A stretch of DNA of 64,000 nt from Mesorhizobium loti CJ3sym (GTDB lineage Bacteria; Pseudomonadota; Alphaproteobacteria; Rhizobiales; Rhizobiaceae): positions 62,001 through 126,000 of the forward strand of contig NZ_AXAL01000002.1 in assembly GCF_000472785.1 (NCBI RefSeq). The letters are read 5' to 3'. Position 1 is the first letter of the stretch. The number at the start of each line of letters is the position of its first letter. The translations under genes and the position numbers were made by a program. This document shows positions 15,032 to 22,970 of the stretch, piece by piece. Under the pieces are notes generated by a model. It was not told the origin of the DNA. It saw only the letters and a list, made by a program, of their open reading frames with translations, and ran no database searches.

Positions 15032-15847
15032 TCAGCCCATCTTCGAGGCGATGATGGCGAGCGAAGCCAGCTTGCCATCGCTCAGGCTGCGAATGTAGTT
15101 CTTGCGGCGCTGCACGAATTCAGCGCCCAGCACGATTTCATTGGCTTGCAGCTGCGCAGGCGACGGCACGATGCCGGCGCTGGCTCTTTTCAGCGCCAGT
15201 TCGACATGCTCGCCGGTTTCGTCGATGATTTCGCCGATCTGGAAGCCGGCGTCGACGAACAGGGTTTTCAGGGTTTTGCCATCAACCAGGTGACTGGTCG
15301 CCGGCGCGACCGCCCAGGGCAATGGGTAATAAGGTTCGTCGCCGGCCAGCACCGCTTCGGTCCAGATCAGCTTGCCTGCCGCCTTCAGCACGCGAAAGGC
15401 CTGTCCGATGACGGCGGCCTTGTCCGCTATGTTCATGCCGACATAGAAACAGATCGCGGCGTCAAAGGTGCTGTCGGCAAACGGCAATTTTGTTGCGTCG
15501 GCTTCTTGGAAACGAACCTTGTCGGCCAGGCCGCTCAGCTTGGTCAGTCGGCTGGACGCCTCGACAAAGGCCGGTGTCAGGTCGACCCCGTCGACGTCGC
15601 AGCCATAGGTGGCGGCAAGGAAGCGCGCCGGGCCGCCAATGCCGCTGCCGATATCCAGGATCCGGTCGGTGGGCGAGGGCGCAAGACGGGCGGCATGCTC
15701 CTGCGTTGCGATGAGTTCGCGGCCGTGAAGCTGATCGAACGGATAGAGTTGCGCGGCACTCAGGCTGTCGATTTTGGCATCGGGGATGGCGGCCACTATG
15801 CGCTCGACGATGCCGTCGCTGCCGTAATGCGTGGTAACGTTGCTCAC
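15032..15847 (-). CDS. Class I SAM-dependent methyltransferase
   Basis: The 271-residue protein carries motif I as RILDIGSGIGGPARFLA at about residues 62-78, motif II acid VDGVDLTPAFV, and post-motifs FQEADATKLPFADSTFDAA. This is the UbiE/sterol-methyltransferase-like pattern. The start is GTG at 15847 behind GGAGGAAG. The N-terminal QLYPFDQLHGRELIATQEHA is a family cap helix. The substrate is probably a small lipophilic or quinone-like molecule, but that is inference. It lies between the two copies of the promoter-hairpin element. Confidence 0.88.
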   Translation of the reverse strand: MSNVTTHYGSDGIVERIVAAIPDAKIDSLSAAQLYPFDQLHGRELIATQEHAARLAPSPTDRILDIGSGIGGPARFLAATYGCDVDGVDLTPAFVEASSRLTKLSGLADKVRFQEADATKLPFADSTFDAAICFYVGMNIADKAAVIGQAFRVLKAAGKLIWTEAVLAGDEPYYPLPWAVAPATSHLVDGKTLKTLFVDAGFQIGEIIDETGEHVELALKRASAGIVPSPAQLQANEIVLGAEFVQRRKNYIRSLSDGKLASLAIIASKMG

Positions 15848-15980
15848 GGCGCTTCCTCCATCCTCAGGCGCAGCTTCCCATCAATGGATGCATTAGGCAA
15901 CGCGCCGGCACCGGAGCGCCTTGATGGCAAACGCTGGAGCCGTGGCGAAAGACGAAATAGGAATTTTTTCCTGAAAGTGA

Positions 15981-16070
15981 TTGACGGGATGAGGGCAGCC
16001 ATGCTATCTTCTTGTCCATGGTGCTGATTTGCGCCGATGACCCGCCGCCGAGGCGGGTTTTGTGTTTTTG
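15981..16070 (+). ncRNA. Promoter-hairpin element, copy 2: candidate sRNA or leaderless mini-mRNA
   Basis: The promoter is TTGACG 15981-15986, an 18-bp spacer and TATCTT 16005-16010. Seven bases on is ATG 16018, as in copy 1. The hairpin is CCCGCC 16041-16046, five-base loop, GGCGGG 16052-16057, then a T-rich tail. The three differences from copy 1 within the first 13 codons are all synonymous, and two of them are in the hairpin loop. Here the peptide frame stays open into the downstream gene at 16150. Confidence 0.55.
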
Positions 16071-16149
16071 GGCGATCCTTTGGGTGACGCAGCTACGGCT
16101 GCCGATCTTGAACGCTGGCGCCACAGAACGCGACCTTTGCGAGAATCCC

Positions 16150-16536
16150 ATGAGCCAACGCTACGCCACGATTATCACCGACGATGACGGACGCGAAATT
16201 GTCAGCGCAATTGGCGAGTTCGAGGGCGCCGCACCCGAGCCACGCTTGGGCCGGATGGAGCCGGTCGGGCCCGGCGTGCTGATCGGCATGGTGCGGGATG
16301 CGGCCGGTGGCTTTTGCTTTCCGCAGGCTGGTATCGGCGAACACGCCGTCCTCGTGTTGGCGCGGCTCAAAGTGCAGGCGGTAAAACGCGCCGTTGCGCC
16401 CGCCGCTTCGGCAAAGCCGAAGCGCGTCAAAAGGGTCAAGGTGGCGAAAAGGAAATCCCGCTCAAAGAAGCCGGCCAGATCGGTGCCGAAGGCGGCGGCT
16501 GGCGCCGTCGACGCCCCGGCTCGCGACAATGGCTGA
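16150..16536 (+). CDS. Hypothetical protein with highly basic C-terminal tail
   Basis: The 128-residue product starts MSQRYATIITDDDGREIVSA and has a compact N-terminal domain to about residue 78. A lysine/arginine-rich tail follows (KRVKRVKVAKRKSRSKKPAR), which could bind nucleic acid. The frame is continuous with the leaderless ATG at 16018, so a 173-residue form is possible on read-through of the upstream hairpin. Its stop overlaps the next gene by eight bases, so the two are translationally coupled. The family is not recognised. Confidence 0.65.
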   Translation: MSQRYATIITDDDGREIVSAIGEFEGAAPEPRLGRMEPVGPGVLIGMVRDAAGGFCFPQAGIGEHAVLVLARLKVQAVKRAVAPAASAKPKRVKRVKVAKRKSRSKKPARSVPKAAAGAVDAPARDNG

Positions 16537-16864
16537 CGAAGCCGAGGCCAGGCCGGCGCGCCGCCAGACAAGGCCGGCAAGGCGCAAGCCTGTCGCCCGC
16601 GAGGCGGTTGCGCAGAAACCCCGCGCGAAGCGGGCGAAAAAAACGCTGGGCGACGATTTTCTGGCCGCCGTGCGGGCCGATTTCCGCGCGCATGGCGCCG
16701 GGGTCATCGCCGAGGTGCGGGCCGACAAGCCGGACCAGTATCTGAAGATCGTGCTGTCAGTCCTGCCCAAGGATTTCGATGTCGCCGTCAACCATCTGGA
16801 TGCAATCTCGGACATCTTGTTCGAGGTGATCGTGCGCAAGTTCAGGCCAGCCCCGGAGGAGTAA
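16529..16864 (+). CDS. Hypothetical protein resembling DUF5681-associated small proteins
   Basis: The 111-residue product has a basic, alanine-rich start (RPARRQTRPARRKPVAREAV) and an ordered end: FLAAVRADFRAHGAGVIAEV, then KPDQYLKIVLSVLPKDFDV. The end resembles the DF..HG...I..VR...P..YL+++.S.LPK motif of phage-associated DUF5681-type proteins, although no other phage gene is near. It overlaps the upstream basic protein gene by eight bases and is followed by a strong terminator. Confidence 0.6.
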   Translation: MADEAEARPARRQTRPARRKPVAREAVAQKPRAKRAKKTLGDDFLAAVRADFRAHGAGVIAEVRADKPDQYLKIVLSVLPKDFDVAVNHLDAISDILFEVIVRKFRPAPEE

Positions 16865-16916
16865 CTCCAGGCCTTGCCTGGCGTCGAAAATCAGCGCCTG
16901 ACGGCTCGATCGAGTT

Positions 16917-16952
16917 AAGCCCGCCTCGGCTCACGCCGGGGCGGGCTTTTTT
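16917..16952 (+). terminator. Intrinsic terminator after the 16150-16864 gene pair
   Basis: AAGCCCGCCTCGGC (16917-16930) pairs with GCCGGGGCGGGCTT (16935-16948) around loop TCAC, followed by six T residues. Confidence 0.88.
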
Positions 16953-17038
16953 GCGTTTGTGGCTGCTGACAGGCCACTGCTATATCCGGCGCCAGGCTGC
17001 CGCACTCGCGGTGGCGTTTATCCAGCCCGGGCTTGCGG

Positions 17039-17509
17039 ATGCAGATTGAACGATACGACGGAAACCGGGAGGCTTTACGGCCGCTGTTTGCCCTTGCAGA
17101 CGATTCCCCCATGCAGATCTCCTCCTATATCGATCGGGGCGAGGTGCTCGTTGCTCGCGACGGCGGTCGCATCGTCGGCCATGTGCAGGTCATCGAGACA
17201 GGCGAGGGCGGTGTGTTTGAACTCAAGAGCCTTGCGGTTCGTCCGGCAAGGCAGAGCGAGGGGTTGGGGCGTGCCCTTGTCGCGGCCGCAATCACCCGCT
17301 GCCGCGAGCGCGGTGGCCGGCGCCTGATTGTCTCGACGGCGACGGCCGATATCGGCAATCTGCGGTTTTACCAGAGGCAGGGCTTTCGGATGTGCCGCAT
17401 CGTGCAGGATGCTTTCGGGCCATCGACCGGTTACCCCGAAGGCTTGGCTGTGAACGGGATTCCGCTGCGCGACCAGGTGGTCTTCGAACGCGACCTCGGC
17501 GCGGATTGA
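17039..17509 (+). CDS. GNAT family N-acetyltransferase
   Basis: This 156-residue enzyme has GNAT motif A as LAVRPARQSEGLGRALVAAA (R/Q-x-x-G-x-G/A as QSEGLG) after the strand GGVFELKSLAV. The C-terminal motif B is NLRFYQRQGFRM. Residues 34-60 (GEVLVARDGGRIVGHVQVIE) form strands 2 and 3. The ATG at 17039 is preferred to a TTG at 17033. The acceptor is unknown. It is convergent with the membrane protein at 17605, separated by a terminator hairpin. Confidence 0.85.
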   Translation: MQIERYDGNREALRPLFALADDSPMQISSYIDRGEVLVARDGGRIVGHVQVIETGEGGVFELKSLAVRPARQSEGLGRALVAAAITRCRERGGRRLIVSTATADIGNLRFYQRQGFRMCRIVQDAFGPSTGYPEGLAVNGIPLRDQVVFERDLGAD

Positions 17510-17559
17510 GGGTGGGGTCGTGCCCTGCATTGTGGCTTCGGGACAGTCGCAGACAATCC

Positions 17560-17591
17560 AATAGCCGCCCCGGCTCGCCGGGCCGGCTATT
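17560..17591. terminator. Terminator hairpin between convergent genes
   Basis: AATAGCCG (17560-17567) pairs with CGGCTATT (17584-17591) with an inner CCCGG/CCGGG stem. T-rich sequence follows on the plus strand. Confidence 0.7.
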
Positions 17592-17604
17592 TTGCATTTT
17601 CACC

Positions 17605-18312
17605 CTAAGCCAGGATGTTGACGGCGCGGGCCGCGACCAGCGCGATCGTCAGCAGCGAGATCATCGCTTCCGCCATCATCAGCAGCTTGGCGCGTTGGGA
17701 GAGCGGCAAGGTGTCGGTCGGCGAAAACGCCGTCGCATTGGTGAAGGCGAGGAAGAAATAGTCGACGAAACCGGGCAGCCAGTGGCTGAGCTCGCGGTCA
17801 TTCAACGTCATCTGTGCAAACAGGAAATCGGCCTGCGCCAGCTTGACGAGGCCACAGGTCGGCGGCCCGCCCCGATCGGTGCTCCAGAACCACAAGGCGA
17901 AGACGATGACGTTGGTGACCCAGATGTTGAGGGCATCAATCAGCAGTGTCGTGCCGCTGTTGCCGGCATGGCCCTCCAGCAACGCCCGCACCAGCAAGAC
18001 CAGCGAACCGCAATTCATGACGCTGATGATCGCGGTCATGGTCAAGGCCGTTCGGCGGATCATGACGCGAAACTGGCCGATCGCATGCCATTCGTGATCC
18101 TCGACCGCCTTTCTGGTGGCGGCCTGTGTCCAGGCGGTCGCCACCGACAGCGGCAACAGCAGGGCGGCCTCCAGCGCCGGGGCCAGCCAGCGCGGTCCGA
18201 AGGAGAGGTTGTTGATGACGAGAAGCTGCAGGCAGATGATGACGAGGACGGCCGCACGCGCCATCCAGAAGTCGAGCGCGCGGTAGTGAATGACGGCGTG
18301 CTGGTGACGCAT
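17605..18312 (-). CDS. Channel-like integral membrane protein without a canonical K+ filter
   Basis: The 235-residue protein has about six hydrophobic segments. Its C-terminus, GFVDYFFLAFTNATAF then SPTDTLPLSQRAK and a last helix LTIALVAARAVNIL, has the layout of two-helix ion-channel domains. The selectivity filter position reads NATAFSPTD rather than TVGYGD, so K+ conduction is doubtful. The start at 18312 (MRHQHAVIHYRALDF) is chosen; a GTG at 18345 is possible. The divergent spacer 18313-18467 holds only weak promoter-like AT-rich sequence. Confidence 0.7.
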   Translation of the reverse strand: MRHQHAVIHYRALDFWMARAAVLVIICLQLLVINNLSFGPRWLAPALEAALLLPLSVATAWTQAATRKAVEDHEWHAIGQFRVMIRRTALTMTAIISVMNCGSLVLLVRALLEGHAGNSGTTLLIDALNIWVTNVIVFALWFWSTDRGGPPTCGLVKLAQADFLFAQMTLNDRELSHWLPGFVDYFFLAFTNATAFSPTDTLPLSQRAKLLMMAEAMISLLTIALVAARAVNILA

Positions 18313-18467
18313 GATGGATCCAGAGACTTGGGACAGGGGTGACACAGGCTGTCTGCCTGGGCATGGCAGGAAGCGGCGAATGTTGTGCTCAATCTTGGCC
18401 CCGCAATGGCGGTGCAGATATACATTTTCGTAAGCTTTGATATCGGCACTATTCGTAAAACCGGACG

Positions 18468-20054
18468 ATGTGGTTTAAGCGCCGCATGGCCGGAATAGAT
18501 GACTCCATGGATGGTTGGATGCCGGCAGGACTGCCTGCTTCCGGTATTGACTCCCCATCGGCCTGGGCTGTCCTGCTTCGTCATCCCTTGTATTTGCTGG
18601 CGCTTTTGTGCCTTGCACAGATTTTTTGCTGGACGCTGGTGCCGACGCTGGTCGATCCTGCGCCGCCCGGCGATGTCGTGGAAGGCTTCATGTGGGGCCG
18701 CGAATGGGTGCTTTTGACCTACAAGCATCCGCAGCTCCCCGGCTGGCTGCTCGAGATCAGCCATCTCCTGACCGGATCGTTTCGCTGGCCGCAATATCTG
18801 CTCGCCCAGTTGACGATCTCCTCAACTTTCATCCTGGTCTATCTGCTGGCCCGCGACATGCTCGGGCAAAATCGCGCGCTGGCCGCCGTGCTGTTGATGC
18901 CGTCGGTCTATTTCTTCGGCTGGCCGACCCCGCAATTCAATCATGATTATGCGCAGATGCCGTTCTGGGCGGCCATCTGCTGGCTGCTTTGGCGCGCCGG
19001 CCGTGGCGGCGGGCCTGGCTGGTGGCTGGCGCTGGGGCTGGTGTCGGGCGTCGGGCTCTATGCCAAGTTCTCCACCGGCCTGCTGCTTGTGTTCGGCGCT
19101 CTCTGGCTGCTGTCCGACGCGCGGGCGCGCAGCCGGCTAGCGACGCCTTGGCCATGGCTCGGCCTTGCCGTTCTTCTCGCCGTCGCCGCGCCGCTGGCCA
19201 TCGCGCTCTACCGCCTCGATTTCCTGCCGCTGACCTATTTCGCCGACCGTGACGCATGGGTGACCGAGCACCGTGCACGGCTTTATTATATCGGTGTCCA
19301 ACTGGCCGGTCTCTCCGGCTTTCTCCTGGTGCTGGCTATATCAGGGCTGCTGCGACGCTCGCCGGCCCCTGAAAGGCCCGTCGAGCGCGGCACACTTGTC
19401 TACCTCCTGTGGATGGGACTTGGGCCGGCGGTGCTCGTCATGGCGGCCTCGTTGATCACCGGCACCGGCGAAGCCTGGGGCGCGCCGATGTACAATCTTG
19501 TCGGTGTCGTGGTGCTGGCCTTCGTTGGCCACCGGCTCGGTGCCTCCGAGATGCGCAAGCTGGCAATCTGCGCCTTCATCTGCATCGTCACCATGTCGGG
19601 CGCCTATGCGGCCATCCGCTGGACGGACTGCAATGTGCGAGGGCGCATGGACGCCGTCTGCTGGCCGGCACAGCCGATTTCGGACGAGGCCGAAGCGGTC
19701 TGGCACGCGGCTGCGCCCGGCCGGCTCGACATTGTCGGCGGCGATACCAATCTCGCCATGCTGGCCGGCCTCGATGCCTATGACAAGCCGTCGATCTTCA
19801 CCGACCTCAACATGCGGTTCGCACCCTGGATTACCAGGCAGCGGCTGCTTGATCACGGCATGCTTATGGTCTGGTCGGGGTACGGCGTGCCGCCGCGGTT
19901 GCGGGCGTGGCTGGGCAATGTCCCGGTCAAGACCGTTGTTTTCAACTGGTCGCGTGAAGCGCCGCCTGTGCCAATCAGTTTTGCCGCCATTTTGCCTGGT
20001 ACGCGCAACCTGCCGGCTGCGATTGACAGCCGGACCCGGCATCCGCGCAACTGA
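18468..20054 (+). CDS. Glycosyltransferase family 39 / ArnT-like membrane protein
   Basis: The 528-residue protein has about ten membrane helices. The first periplasmic loop, with an acidic pair DPAPPGDVVEGFMWGREW, is followed by HPQLPGWLLEISHLLTG, the acidic-residue and H-P-x-L-P-x-W-L pattern of PMT_2/ArnT-type polyprenyl-phosphate sugar transferases. These transfer sugars from lipid carriers to envelope lipids or glycans on the outer face of the inner membrane. The soluble C-terminal part (about 385-528) is a periplasmic domain. An alternative start is ATG 18486. The acceptor is unknown. Confidence 0.82.
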   Translation: MWFKRRMAGIDDSMDGWMPAGLPASGIDSPSAWAVLLRHPLYLLALLCLAQIFCWTLVPTLVDPAPPGDVVEGFMWGREWVLLTYKHPQLPGWLLEISHLLTGSFRWPQYLLAQLTISSTFILVYLLARDMLGQNRALAAVLLMPSVYFFGWPTPQFNHDYAQMPFWAAICWLLWRAGRGGGPGWWLALGLVSGVGLYAKFSTGLLLVFGALWLLSDARARSRLATPWPWLGLAVLLAVAAPLAIALYRLDFLPLTYFADRDAWVTEHRARLYYIGVQLAGLSGFLLVLAISGLLRRSPAPERPVERGTLVYLLWMGLGPAVLVMAASLITGTGEAWGAPMYNLVGVVVLAFVGHRLGASEMRKLAICAFICIVTMSGAYAAIRWTDCNVRGRMDAVCWPAQPISDEAEAVWHAAAPGRLDIVGGDTNLAMLAGLDAYDKPSIFTDLNMRFAPWITRQRLLDHGMLMVWSGYGVPPRLRAWLGNVPVKTVVFNWSREAPPVPISFAAILPGTRNLPAAIDSRTRHPRN

Positions 20055-20259
20055 AGTCAGCCGCGCGGTCCAATCTCGCTTCGCGTCGTGGTATTTCGTT
20101 CGCTCATGACCGCACGCATTCCAGTTAGGCTGCCGCGCGCTTCCGGGCGACTGGACGAAACCGGCGACAATGCCCATTTATGGGAAATTCAATTTTGTTT
20201 GCGCAATTCCCGACGGGAAACCGCCACACAGCTGGAATTGCTTTTTGAGGAGACGTGAC

Positions 20260-20778
20260 ATGGCGACTTCGACCGAACGCGCAGTGCTTGCCGGTGGCTG
20301 TTTCTGGGGCATGCAGGATCTGATACGGCGCTATCCCGGCGTCCTCTCCACCCGTGTCGGCTATAGCGGCGGCGATGTGCCCAACGCCACCTACCGCAAC
20401 CACGGCAGCCATGCCGAAGCCATTGAGATCAATTTCGATCCGGCGGTCATCAGCTTTCGCACGCTGCTGGAGCGCTTTTTCCAGATCCACGATCCGACGA
20501 CGCGCAACCGGCAAGGCAACGATGTCGGGATGAGCTATCGCTCGGCGATCTACTACACCAGCGACGAGCAAAAGCGCGTCGCCGAAGACACCATCGCCGA
20601 TGTCGATGCCTCTGGTCTGTGGCCTGGCAAGGTCGTCACCGAAGTCGCGCCGGCCGGTGCCTTCTGGGAGGCCGAGCCCGAGCACCAGGACTATCTGGAG
20701 AAATATCCCAACGGCTACACCTGCCATTTTGTCAGGCCGGGCTGGAAGTTGCCGGTTCGCGAGAAGGCGGTTTCGTAA
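20260..20778 (+). CDS. msrA: Peptide methionine (S)-S-oxide reductase MsrA
   Basis: The 172-residue enzyme has the catalytic motif GGCFWG with Cys14 and the conserved [18 protein letters not shown] segment and [38 protein letters not shown] is the expected active-site stretch. It reduces Met-S-sulfoxide in proteins using thioredoxin. GCFWG is followed by Met-Gln, whereas most MsrA read GVE, so this belongs to a divergent MsrA branch. A single further Cys in [10 protein letters not shown] may serve as the resolving residue. GAGGAG fixes the start. A terminator follows. Confidence 0.92.
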   Translation: MATSTERAVLAGGCFWGMQDLIRRYPGVLSTRVGYSGGDVPNATYRNHGSHAEAIEINFDPAVISFRTLLERFFQIHDPTTRNRQGNDVGMSYRSAIYYTSDEQKRVAEDTIADVDASGLWPGKVVTEVAPAGAFWEAEPEHQDYLEKYPNGYTCHFVRPGWKLPVREKAVS

Positions 20779-20827
20779 CATCCACACTGGTCGCAGGACC
20801 GTGCCCTGACACAGCTGTCCTATTAAC

Positions 20828-20865
20828 AAAAAGCCGCGGAGCAAATGCTCCGCGGCTTTTTTAGT
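20828..20865. terminator. Intrinsic terminator after msrA (bidirectional)
   Basis: A 15-bp stem (20828-20842 with 20847-20861) with loop AAAT has five A residues on the left and six T residues on the right. It also serves the exported-protein gene from the other strand. Confidence 0.9.
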
Positions 20866-20879
20866 GCTTGGTACTGAGC

Positions 20880-21206
20880 TTACTTGCCGCAGTTGTTGTC
20901 ATTCACGGTTGGCGCCGTCGCATTGCCGTTGGCATCGGACTGCGCGCCCTGTGGGTTGGTCGGACAATTCTTGTCCGCATTGGAATTCATGTCGCCAGGC
21001 GCAGTAGTCGTGCTGTTGGTCGCCGACGAGTCAACGTTGTTGGGGTCAACTGTGTTGGGCGACGCAGGGGTGGCCGGGTCCACCGTCACGGACTTGCCGC
21101 TGCCGCCGCCGCTTCCATCAGCGCCGTTCCCGCCTGTGCTTTGCGCCATGGCGGACGTGGCGAGAGCAACGGTGAAGGCCGAAGCTGCGAGGATTTTCAT
21201 GAGCAT
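20880..21206 (-). CDS. Secreted low-complexity Asn/Thr/Gly-rich protein
   Basis: The 108-residue product has a Sec signal peptide (MLMKILAASAFTVALATSAM, cleavage after AMA). The mature part is low-complexity, rich in Asn, Asp, Thr, Ser and Gly, with NCPTNPQGAQSDANGNATAP near the end and two cysteines. It is likely disordered in the periplasm or outside. GGAGA seven bases upstream supports 21206; Met3 is an alternative. An EcfG-like promoter lies 48 bp upstream. The function is unknown. Confidence 0.72.
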   Translation of the reverse strand: MLMKILAASAFTVALATSAMAQSTGGNGADGSGGGSGKSVTVDPATPASPNTVDPNNVDSSATNSTTTAPGDMNSNADKNCPTNPQGAQSDANGNATAPTVNDNNCGK

Positions 21207-21253
21207 GGTCTGTCTCCATTTCTGTGAATTCGTCGCGTCGCGACTGGTGAGAC

Positions 21254-21278
21254 AACCTCGCGGGTCGATGAAGGTTCC
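21254..21278 (-). promoter_or_regulatory. EcfG-like promoter (GGAAC-N16-GGTT)
   Basis: On the minus strand GGAAC (complement of 21274-21278), a 16-bp spacer and GGTT precede the secreted-protein gene. One mismatch separates it from the general-stress consensus. Confidence 0.5.
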
Positions 21279-21401
21279 CGATAAAATTCGATGTCCTGAG
21301 GCGATGCCCGGCTCGCATCCAACGTCAGACTTGGCGCAATGCTTTTGGCATAGAGGCTCGAAAAAAAACGCTTTCCCGATCGACCGAATGGTGCTTTAAC
21401 G

Positions 21402-21506
21402 CGCCCATCCACAGGGGTGCTCCGTACGGTCGGGGCTGAGACGGGGGCGGCAAGCCCACAGACCCTAGAAGCTGATCTGGGTAATACCAGCGGAGCGAGG
21501 CGGGCG
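21402..21506 (+). promoter_or_regulatory. TPP riboswitch (THI element)
   Basis: All core blocks of the thiamine pyrophosphate aptamer are present in order: CAGGGGTGC (21412-21420), GGGGCTGAGAC (21436-21446), GACCC, then CTGATCTGGGTAATACCAGC and GGAG. GCTCCG can pair with CGGAGC, and CGCCC (21402-21406) with GGGCG (21502-21506), enclosing the aptamer and the ribosome-binding region next to the ATG at 21507. Ligand binding would therefore block translation of ykoF and the transporter. Confidence 0.93.
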
Positions 21507-22115
21507 ATGTTTTCAGGCGCACAGATTTCTCTATATCCCATGGCCGACGATTTCGTCGGCGTCATCCTTGGCGCGCTCGGTGCGCTCGATCCCTGGCGGG
21601 ACAGACTCAGGATCGAGACCGACGACATCTCGACCTTGCTGGTCGGGCCACCCGAAGTGTTGTTCCCGGCTTTGCGCGACCTGTTCGTGGCGGCGGCGCG
21701 CAGCGGCAAGCATTGTGTGCTGTCGGCAACCATTTCGCGCGGCTGCCCGGGTGAGCCGGACGATCCGATCTGCCGCACCGATACGCTTAGCGGGCCAGTC
21801 GGGCCGCTTGGCCCACGCAAGGAAGCCGCCATCACCGCCGTGCGCAATGCTGCTGCCACCGGCCAGCCGGCGGCGGCGCAGTTCTCGCTCTATGTGATGG
21901 GTACCGGCGACCACATGGACGAGATCTATGGCTGCATCGATTTCCTGAAACAGTCCGGCGTCTATGATCGCTCCAAGAATTTTTGCACCAAACTGCGCGG
22001 CGATACAGGCGCGATCTTTTCGGCGCTGAATGAGGCCTTCTGCCGCTTCGGGCCGGGGGCCGGCCACGTAACCCTCGACGTCACGGTCTCGGCCAATAGC
22101 CCGTCGGCTGTTTAG
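21507..22115 (+). CDS. ykoF: YkoF-family thiamine/HMP-binding protein
   Basis: The 202-residue protein contains two tandem YKOF-type ferredoxin-like modules: AQISLYPMADDFVGVILGAL at 4-23 with its continuation, and AAQFSLYVMGTGDHMDEIYG in the second half. YkoF of Bacillus binds thiamine and works with an HMP transporter. The start at 21507 is immediately after the TPP riboswitch, and the gene leads an operon with the ABC permease, ATPase and binding protein, fully consistent with salvage of the thiamine pyrimidine moiety. Confidence 0.88.
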   Translation: MFSGAQISLYPMADDFVGVILGALGALDPWRDRLRIETDDISTLLVGPPEVLFPALRDLFVAAARSGKHCVLSATISRGCPGEPDDPICRTDTLSGPVGPLGPRKEAAITAVRNAAATGQPAAAQFSLYVMGTGDHMDEIYGCIDFLKQSGVYDRSKNFCTKLRGDTGAIFSALNEAFCRFGPGAGHVTLDVTVSANSPSAV

Positions 22116-22154
22116 CCGGCAGCGCTTCCGCGCGACCCGTCAAAGGTTATTCCC

Positions 22155-22970
22155 GTGGTCTCATCATCAGTCGCGTTGCGCCCGCTCGCGGGTTCCCTTG
22201 CCAAGGCAATACCCGCTGTCCTCTCGGTTGGGTTGCTCCTTGTGGCGTGGGAGCTCTACGCCACCTATTCCGGCATCAAGCCGACGATCCTGCCGGCACC
22301 GTCACGCGTCTTCCAACAGGCGATGCTCAATCGTGAGGCGCTGATCGACAACGCCATTCCCACCATCGGCGCCACGCTGATCGGCTTTGCCTGTTCGCTG
22401 AGCGTCGCCTTCGTGCTGTCGATGCTGGTCGATTTTTTCTGGCCGTTGCGGCGCGCGCTGTTTCCGGTCTTCATCGTCAGCCAGACCTTGCCGCTGGTGG
22501 CGATCGCACCGCTGGTGGTGCTGTGGTTCGGCTTCGGGCTGATGCCGAAGATCCTGCTGGTGGCGTTGGTTACCTTCTTTCCGACGCTGGTGGCCCTGGT
22601 TCAGGGTTACGAGGCGACGGAGGTCGAGATCGGCCAGATGCTGCGCGCCATGGGGGCAGGGCGCTGGCGCGTCTTCATGCTGGCGCGGCTGCCTTCGGCG
22701 CTGCCCTATTTCTTCGCCGGCCTGCGGATCTCCATCACCTATGCCGTGGTCGGCGCGATCTTCGCCGAATATGCAGGCGCGGCCAAAGGGCTGGGCATCT
22801 ACATGCTCAACGCCAAGAACAATTTCCGCCCCGATCTGGTGCTGGCCGCCGTCGGTGTCAGTGCCGCGCTCACCCTCATCCTGTTCGGGCTGACGGTGTT
22901 TTTGCAGCGCCTCGCCATGCCCTGGGAGCGGGCCGGCCGGCAGCCTGCGCGAAAGGGGGCGCGGCGATGA
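22155..22970 (+). CDS. thiX: ABC permease of the thiamine-precursor (HMP) transporter
   Basis: The 271-residue integral membrane protein has about six helices in the SsuC/TauC/ThiX layout. The coupling motif is EATEVEIGQMLRAMGAGRWR followed by VFMLARLPSALPYFFAGLRI (the E-A-A-x3-G-x9-I-x-L-P region). The start is GTG at 22155. It overlaps the ATPase gene by four bases (ATGA). It would form the homodimeric channel moving formylaminopyrimidine or HMP into the cell. Confidence 0.88.
   Translation: MVSSSVALRPLAGSLAKAIPAVLSVGLLLVAWELYATYSGIKPTILPAPSRVFQQAMLNREALIDNAIPTIGATLIGFACSLSVAFVLSMLVDFFWPLRRALFPVFIVSQTLPLVAIAPLVVLWFGFGLMPKILLVALVTFFPTLVALVQGYEATEVEIGQMLRAMGAGRWRVFMLARLPSALPYFFAGLRISITYAVVGAIFAEYAGAAKGLGIYMLNAKNNFRPDLVLAAVGVSAALTLILFGLTVFLQRLAMPWERAGRQPARKGARR

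Noticed and set aside
16529..16864. Prophage region
   Set aside because: Only one protein has a phage-like motif; there is no integrase, terminase, tail or lysis gene and no attachment-site repeat nearby.
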